26,173 nt of DNA from CAZVYJ01 sp964631565 (GTDB lineage Bacteria > Planctomycetota > Phycisphaerae > SM23-33), in NCBI GenBank assembly GCA_964631565.1, contig CAZVYJ010000042.1, positions 1 through 26,173 of the forward strand. The letters run 5' to 3'. Position numbers and translations under genes: made by a program. This document shows positions 23,210 to 26,173 of this stretch, piece by piece. Each line of letters starts with the position of its first letter. The stretch's first letter is position 1. The notes below the pieces were generated by a model. It was not told where the DNA came from. It did no database searches and saw only the letters and a list, made by a program, of their open reading frames with translations.

Positions 23210-23495
23210 GGGGATAAACTCCTTTACTCTGGTACTCGAAAAATGCCGAAATCCGCGCACCACTGTCGCGTTATCAATTAAACATCTAACACCGCCGCTG
23301 CAACTACATGTTTACAAATCGGCCCGTTTTTTCGACGAATTGCGTCGCCATTGCAAATAGCGTAACGAATGAGGCCGACGATTGCCCGGCATATTTTATG
23401 AAAAGAAAAAGTGGCATGGTTTACCCGCTGAACCGTTATATTAGTGAACGAAAACCATCATCGAGCATCCTTCATCAATGTAAGGAACCTTTATT
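23210..23495. promoter_or_regulatory. Divergent intergenic region between GH99 operon and phosphoesterase gene
   Basis: This AT-richer 286-nt region must hold promoters for both directions. An inverted repeat CGACG-AATTG-CGTCG lies at 23333-23347, near the middle, and a TATATT at about 23438 could be a plus-strand -10 box, but no matching -35 was found. No gene is supported. Confidence 0.35.
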
Positions 23496-25277
23496 ATGAA
23501 AACGGCAGTAAAATTTTTAATCGCGACAATGCTGGTGTCTTTCGTCGGCTGCCAGGGTGCTGCGGACGTTCGGCTCCCGGCGACCGGCGGCGCAAAGCCG
23601 TGGACGAACGAACATTTCCGGAACAATCCGGCCGACTTCCAGTTCGCCATAGTCTCAGACCGGTGCGGTGGGCACAGGCCCGGAATATTTCCACTGGCGA
23701 TGAAAAAGCTCAACCTGCTCCAGCCGGAGTTCGTAATCTGCGTCGGCGACCTGATTGAAGGCTACACCGAAGACCCCAAGGCCATGGACGCCATGCGGGC
23801 GGAAGTCGACGCGATGATCGCCGAACTGGAGATGCCGTTCTTCCGCGTCGCGGGCAATCACGACATGTCCAACGCGGCGATGGCGAAAAACTGGGAAGAG
23901 CATTACGGCAAGCCGTGGTACCACTTCGTATACGACAACACGCTGTTCCTCGTGGTGTGCAGCGAAGACGGCGGCCAGCATATACACCTCAGCGACGAGC
24001 AGCTGAAATACATCGACCAGACGTTGAAACAGAATTCCGACGTCCGCTGGACGTTCGTCTTCGTGCACGTTCCGCTGTGGGCGCCGCGAGAGGGAATCGC
24101 GCCCGAGCAGAGCAACTGGGCGAAAGTCGAAGAGATGCTCAAGGGCAGGGACTACACCGTTTTCGCAGGGCATCATCACATCTACAATCACATCAAGCGC
24201 AACGGCATGGACTATTTCACGCTCGCCACGACCGGCGGCGCAAGCGACCTGGTCGGACCGGAAAAAATGGACCACTTCGTCTGGGTGACGATGACCGACA
24301 AGGGCCCGCGCATTGCCAACATACTGCTGGACGGCGTTTTCAGCGCAAACATCGTCTCTGAAATAACCGAGAAGCAGATGCGGGAAAATCCGCCGATAAG
24401 CGCGGACACGCTGCTGACAGCCGAGCCGACGTTTAGCGCGGGCAAGGGCAAAATCGTCGTGCGCAACCCTGCCCCGGCGCCGATGGCCTTCTCCGCAGAA
24501 ATCGCAGGCGCCAACGAGCTGACAATAAAACCCGACAAGATTGAAACGACCGTCCCGCCGAGTTCAGTAACGATAATCGAGCTTGACGTCGCCGCGGCCC
24601 AGCCGCTGGAAACGGCCAAAATCCCGGCCGTCCCGGTGGCGTGGAAGCTGCACATAGACATGCCCGACGGCGGAAAGATAGATCTCGCCGGAACCGACCG
24701 CATGCACATCGAAAAAGGCACGCTGGCGGCCGGCGGCTTCAGCGACGACTTCGCCGCTGGCGCGGACCGCTGGCGCGCGATGAACGGCAAATGGGAAGCC
24801 CAAAACGGCGAATATCACCAGACCGTTAAAAGCGGCTACGATTTCGCCGCCACAGCCGACGCGTGGATAACCGGCGACTATCGTATCAAGACTAAGCTCC
24901 GGCTTGTTGAGGGTTCGATGGAAAGCGGGCTGATGTTCAACCTGCCGACGGCGACGGCCAGAACCGCCTGCCAGATGATCCGCTTCGCCGGGCCGGGAAC
25001 GATATGGTACGGCTACTTCGACCGCAGCGGCGGATACGTGCTGGAAGGCGGCGCGCCGACCGGGATAACCGGCGACGGCAAGGACTGGATTACGCTGGAG
25101 GTGGCCGTCAACAACAGCCGCGGCACGTACGACATTCTCATCAACGACAAGCCGGTCGCGCAGGGCCTGAAACTCAAGTACCCCGCCCGGCCGGACGAGC
25201 CTCGCTGCGGCCTGGCGCTCATCAGCTGCCAGGGCCACGTCGCCTTCGACGACGCCTCGCTGACGCCAACAAAATAA
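23496..25277 (+). CDS. Calcineurin-like metallophosphoesterase lipoprotein with C-terminal jelly-roll
   Basis: A 593-residue exported protein; the ATG follows TAAGGA. The signal peptide MKTAVKFLIATMLVSF ends in VGC (Cys19), so it is probably lipid-anchored. A calcineurin-type phosphoesterase region spans about 45-270: FAIVSDRCGGHRPG near 55, ICVGDLIEG near 85, VAGNHDMSN near 120, FVFVHVPLW near 190 and FAGHHHIYNH near 226. The first motif has Asp-Arg where many family members have Asp-x-His, so one metal ligand differs. A linker beta domain follows, then a concanavalin-like jelly-roll from about 415 to the end that is closely similar to the end of the 5826-9539 product. It may remove phosphate or cleave phosphodiesters on glycans or teichoic-like polymers; the substrate is unknown. 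It is transcribed away from the GH99 operon. Confidence 0.82.
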   Translation: MKTAVKFLIATMLVSFVGCQGAADVRLPATGGAKPWTNEHFRNNPADFQFAIVSDRCGGHRPGIFPLAMKKLNLLQPEFVICVGDLIEGYTEDPKAMDAMRAEVDAMIAELEMPFFRVAGNHDMSNAAMAKNWEEHYGKPWYHFVYDNTLFLVVCSEDGGQHIHLSDEQLKYIDQTLKQNSDVRWTFVFVHVPLWAPREGIAPEQSNWAKVEEMLKGRDYTVFAGHHHIYNHIKRNGMDYFTLATTGGASDLVGPEKMDHFVWVTMTDKGPRIANILLDGVFSANIVSEITEKQMRENPPISADTLLTAEPTFSAGKGKIVVRNPAPAPMAFSAEIAGANELTIKPDKIETTVPPSSVTIIELDVAAAQPLETAKIPAVPVAWKLHIDMPDGGKIDLAGTDRMHIEKGTLAAGGFSDDFAAGADRWRAMNGKWEAQNGEYHQTVKSGYDFAATADAWITGDYRIKTKLRLVEGSMESGLMFNLPTATARTACQMIRFAGPGTIWYGYFDRSGGYVLEGGAPTGITGDGKDWITLEVAVNNSRGTYDILINDKPVAQGLKLKYPARPDEPRCGLALISCQGHVAFDDASLTPTK

Positions 25278-25308
25278 GCCCCTACAAACAGGGGCCCTTG
25301 AATTTTTT
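25278..25308 (+). terminator. Possible terminator after the phosphoesterase gene
   Basis: GCCCCT (25278-25283) pairs with AGGGGC (25290-25295) immediately after the stop codon, and TTGAATTTTTT follows. The stem is only six pairs, so this is a modest call. Confidence 0.5.
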
Positions 25309-25457
25309 ACTGCAAAATTATCCCGGAGACTGCAAGTCCGCCGAGTAGCTCTTGTATTAAAAACAAACATCCAAATGTAAATCCGCCCTTATTTAATGCG
25401 ATACTTCTTCGTCAACCGGATGTCAGGGAGGGAAAACTTGGCGCGTCTTGGTGAGCG

Positions 25458-25874
25458 CTAATTCGGTGTCTCTCCCTCTTTTTTAGGCACCATGTTTCCG
25501 AGGAAATCCACCGTCCGTTCGAATACATCCCCTTGGGCAGAGACAATCCGAGCAGAACATGTGCAACAAGAACAAGTTCGATCGGTCGGGTCTGGGATGC
25601 ACGTCAGCGTGGCCGTGACCACATCCTCGACGGCGAATCCTTCGCCTTCCAGCAAATCAATGAAGGTACGGCTGAGGCTACTCAACGCGTTGCTTAGGGC
25701 AATGGTCGGATGTATGTCGGCTAACAACCGCCCTGTGAGAAGGTCGACAACAACCTCATCGAACCCCCCATTCTCGCACGCCTTGCCCAAGCGTGGACAC
25801 AGAAATGACAAGCCGCTCCTGGCATGGTGAGCGATATTATGGGCAATGCTTTTGAATTTCTTCCTGGATGGCAT
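25458..25874 (-). CDS. Small protein of unknown function with a Cys-rich patch
   Basis: A 138-residue protein I do not recognise. The ATG at 25874 has GAAGG 7 nt upstream; a GTG two codons earlier is the alternative start. The N-terminus is basic (MPSRKKFKSIAHNIAHHARSG), followed by an amphipathic, helix-rich middle. CIPDPTDRTCSCCTCSARI near residues 90-110 holds five cysteines, which could bind a metal or form disulfides. No signal peptide or membrane helix is seen. Base use is less GC-rich than the enzyme genes to its left, and it ends in TAG. It may be co-transcribed with the partial frame upstream at 25947-26173, 72 nt away. Real-gene status is supported by the ribosome site and a natural-looking amino acid composition. 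Confidence 0.6.
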   Translation of the reverse strand: MPSRKKFKSIAHNIAHHARSGLSFLCPRLGKACENGGFDEVVVDLLTGRLLADIHPTIALSNALSSLSRTFIDLLEGEGFAVEDVVTATLTCIPDPTDRTCSCCTCSARIVSAQGDVFERTVDFLGNMVPKKEGETPN

Positions 25875-25946
25875 GGTCACACCTTCATTCCGGGTAATAC
25901 GGTGACGCCATCTTGTGGCTCGCGCTAGACCCTATCGCAATACGAT

Positions 25947-26173
25947 CTAGTTCTGCATAATTCCTGCGATTCTCGTCATCGTTATCTTGCCGTTCCTGAA
26001 TTCTCCTTGATCCAGCTTGAACGATATATCATGTGAAGCCTTCGGCTTTACCCTGCTTGCGGCAAATGATACATGTATATTTTTGCTGTCGGTGTGGATT
26101 TGTTGCGACAGATAACTCGAACCTATCCCAAAAACCTTAAGAAGATCACGATACAACCTAACTGCACCATGGC
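25947..26173 (-). CDS. C-terminal end of an unrecognised protein, 5' end beyond the window
   Basis: The frame is open from the right edge to a TAG at 25947-25949, giving about 75 residues ending FRNGKITMTRIAGIMQN. No good internal start with a ribosome site is present, so I treat it as the tail of a longer gene. A segment such as LYRDLLKVFGIGSSYLSQQ looks helical. No family is recognised. It reads toward the small gene at 25458-25874. Confidence 0.4.
   Translation of the reverse strand, partial: HGAVRLYRDLLKVFGIGSSYLSQQIHTDSKNIHVSFAASRVKPKASHDISFKLDQGEFRNGKITMTRIAGIMQN

Noticed and set aside
1..26173. tRNA or rRNA genes
   Set aside because: I saw no cloverleaf with a TTC-type arm and no conserved rRNA segment on either strand, though a covariance search was not possible.

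Overview
The window reads as chromosomal DNA from a bacterium of the Planctomycetota, most likely a Phycisphaerae-type lineage. The grounds are: pseudopilin-like proteins with an FTLIELLVVIA start and an LPSLQKAK continuation, a secreted repeat protein ending in a dockerin-like region plus PEP-CTERM tail, several very large multidomain exported proteins, and GC-rich coding DNA dense in glycoside hydrolases. Lentisphaerota or Kiritimatiellota are possible alternatives. The assignment is inferred from protein style only; there is no rRNA or marker gene.

Layout. (1) 1-3432, minus strand: a GH127 protein (beta-L-arabinofuranosidase family) followed by a GH172/DUF2961 lipoprotein that runs off the left edge. 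(2) 3738-5798, plus strand: a two-gene operon of a xylose-isomerase-like sugar isomerase/epimerase and a Gfo/Idh/MocA oxidoreductase, closed by a clear terminator. (3) 5826-12871, minus strand: two giant exported proteins. The upstream one is a 1088-residue lipoprotein with jelly-roll, NHL, FN3-like, HExxH, calcium-repeat and CBM9-like regions. The downstream one has 1237 residues and joins a six-hairpin-barrel glycosidase-like region, a ThuA/amidotransferase-like region and a jelly-roll. A perfect 12-bp hairpin lies between them. (4) 13347-17891, plus strand: two paralogous pseudopilin-like genes, each with its own terminator, on either side of a PEP-CTERM/dockerin repeat protein whose reading frame carries a single in-frame TAG at codon 61. 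(5) 17989-23209, minus strand: a GH99-like, GH38, GH29 operon with no signal peptides, so probably a cytoplasmic mannose/fucose glycan-trimming pathway. (6) 23496-25277, plus strand: a metallophosphoesterase lipoprotein carrying the same jelly-roll module as the two giants. (7) 25458-26173, minus strand: two small unrecognised genes of different character.

Taken together, this is a glycan-utilisation region. Exported and lipid-anchored proteins would bind and attack a complex polysaccharide or glycoprotein, and cytoplasmic enzymes would trim oligosaccharides carrying arabinofuranose-, mannose- and fucose-type sugars. The isomerase/oxidoreductase pair would process the released sugars. No transporter, sulfatase, transcription regulator or pilus-assembly gene is present, so the system is incomplete here. 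The most unusual items are the interrupted PEP-CTERM gene and the 28-bp palindrome upstream of it, the tandemly duplicated prepilin cleavage motif, the HExxH/NHL/CBM9 lipoprotein, and one jelly-roll module moved among three otherwise unrelated proteins. All calls rest on reading motifs by eye; no database search was run.
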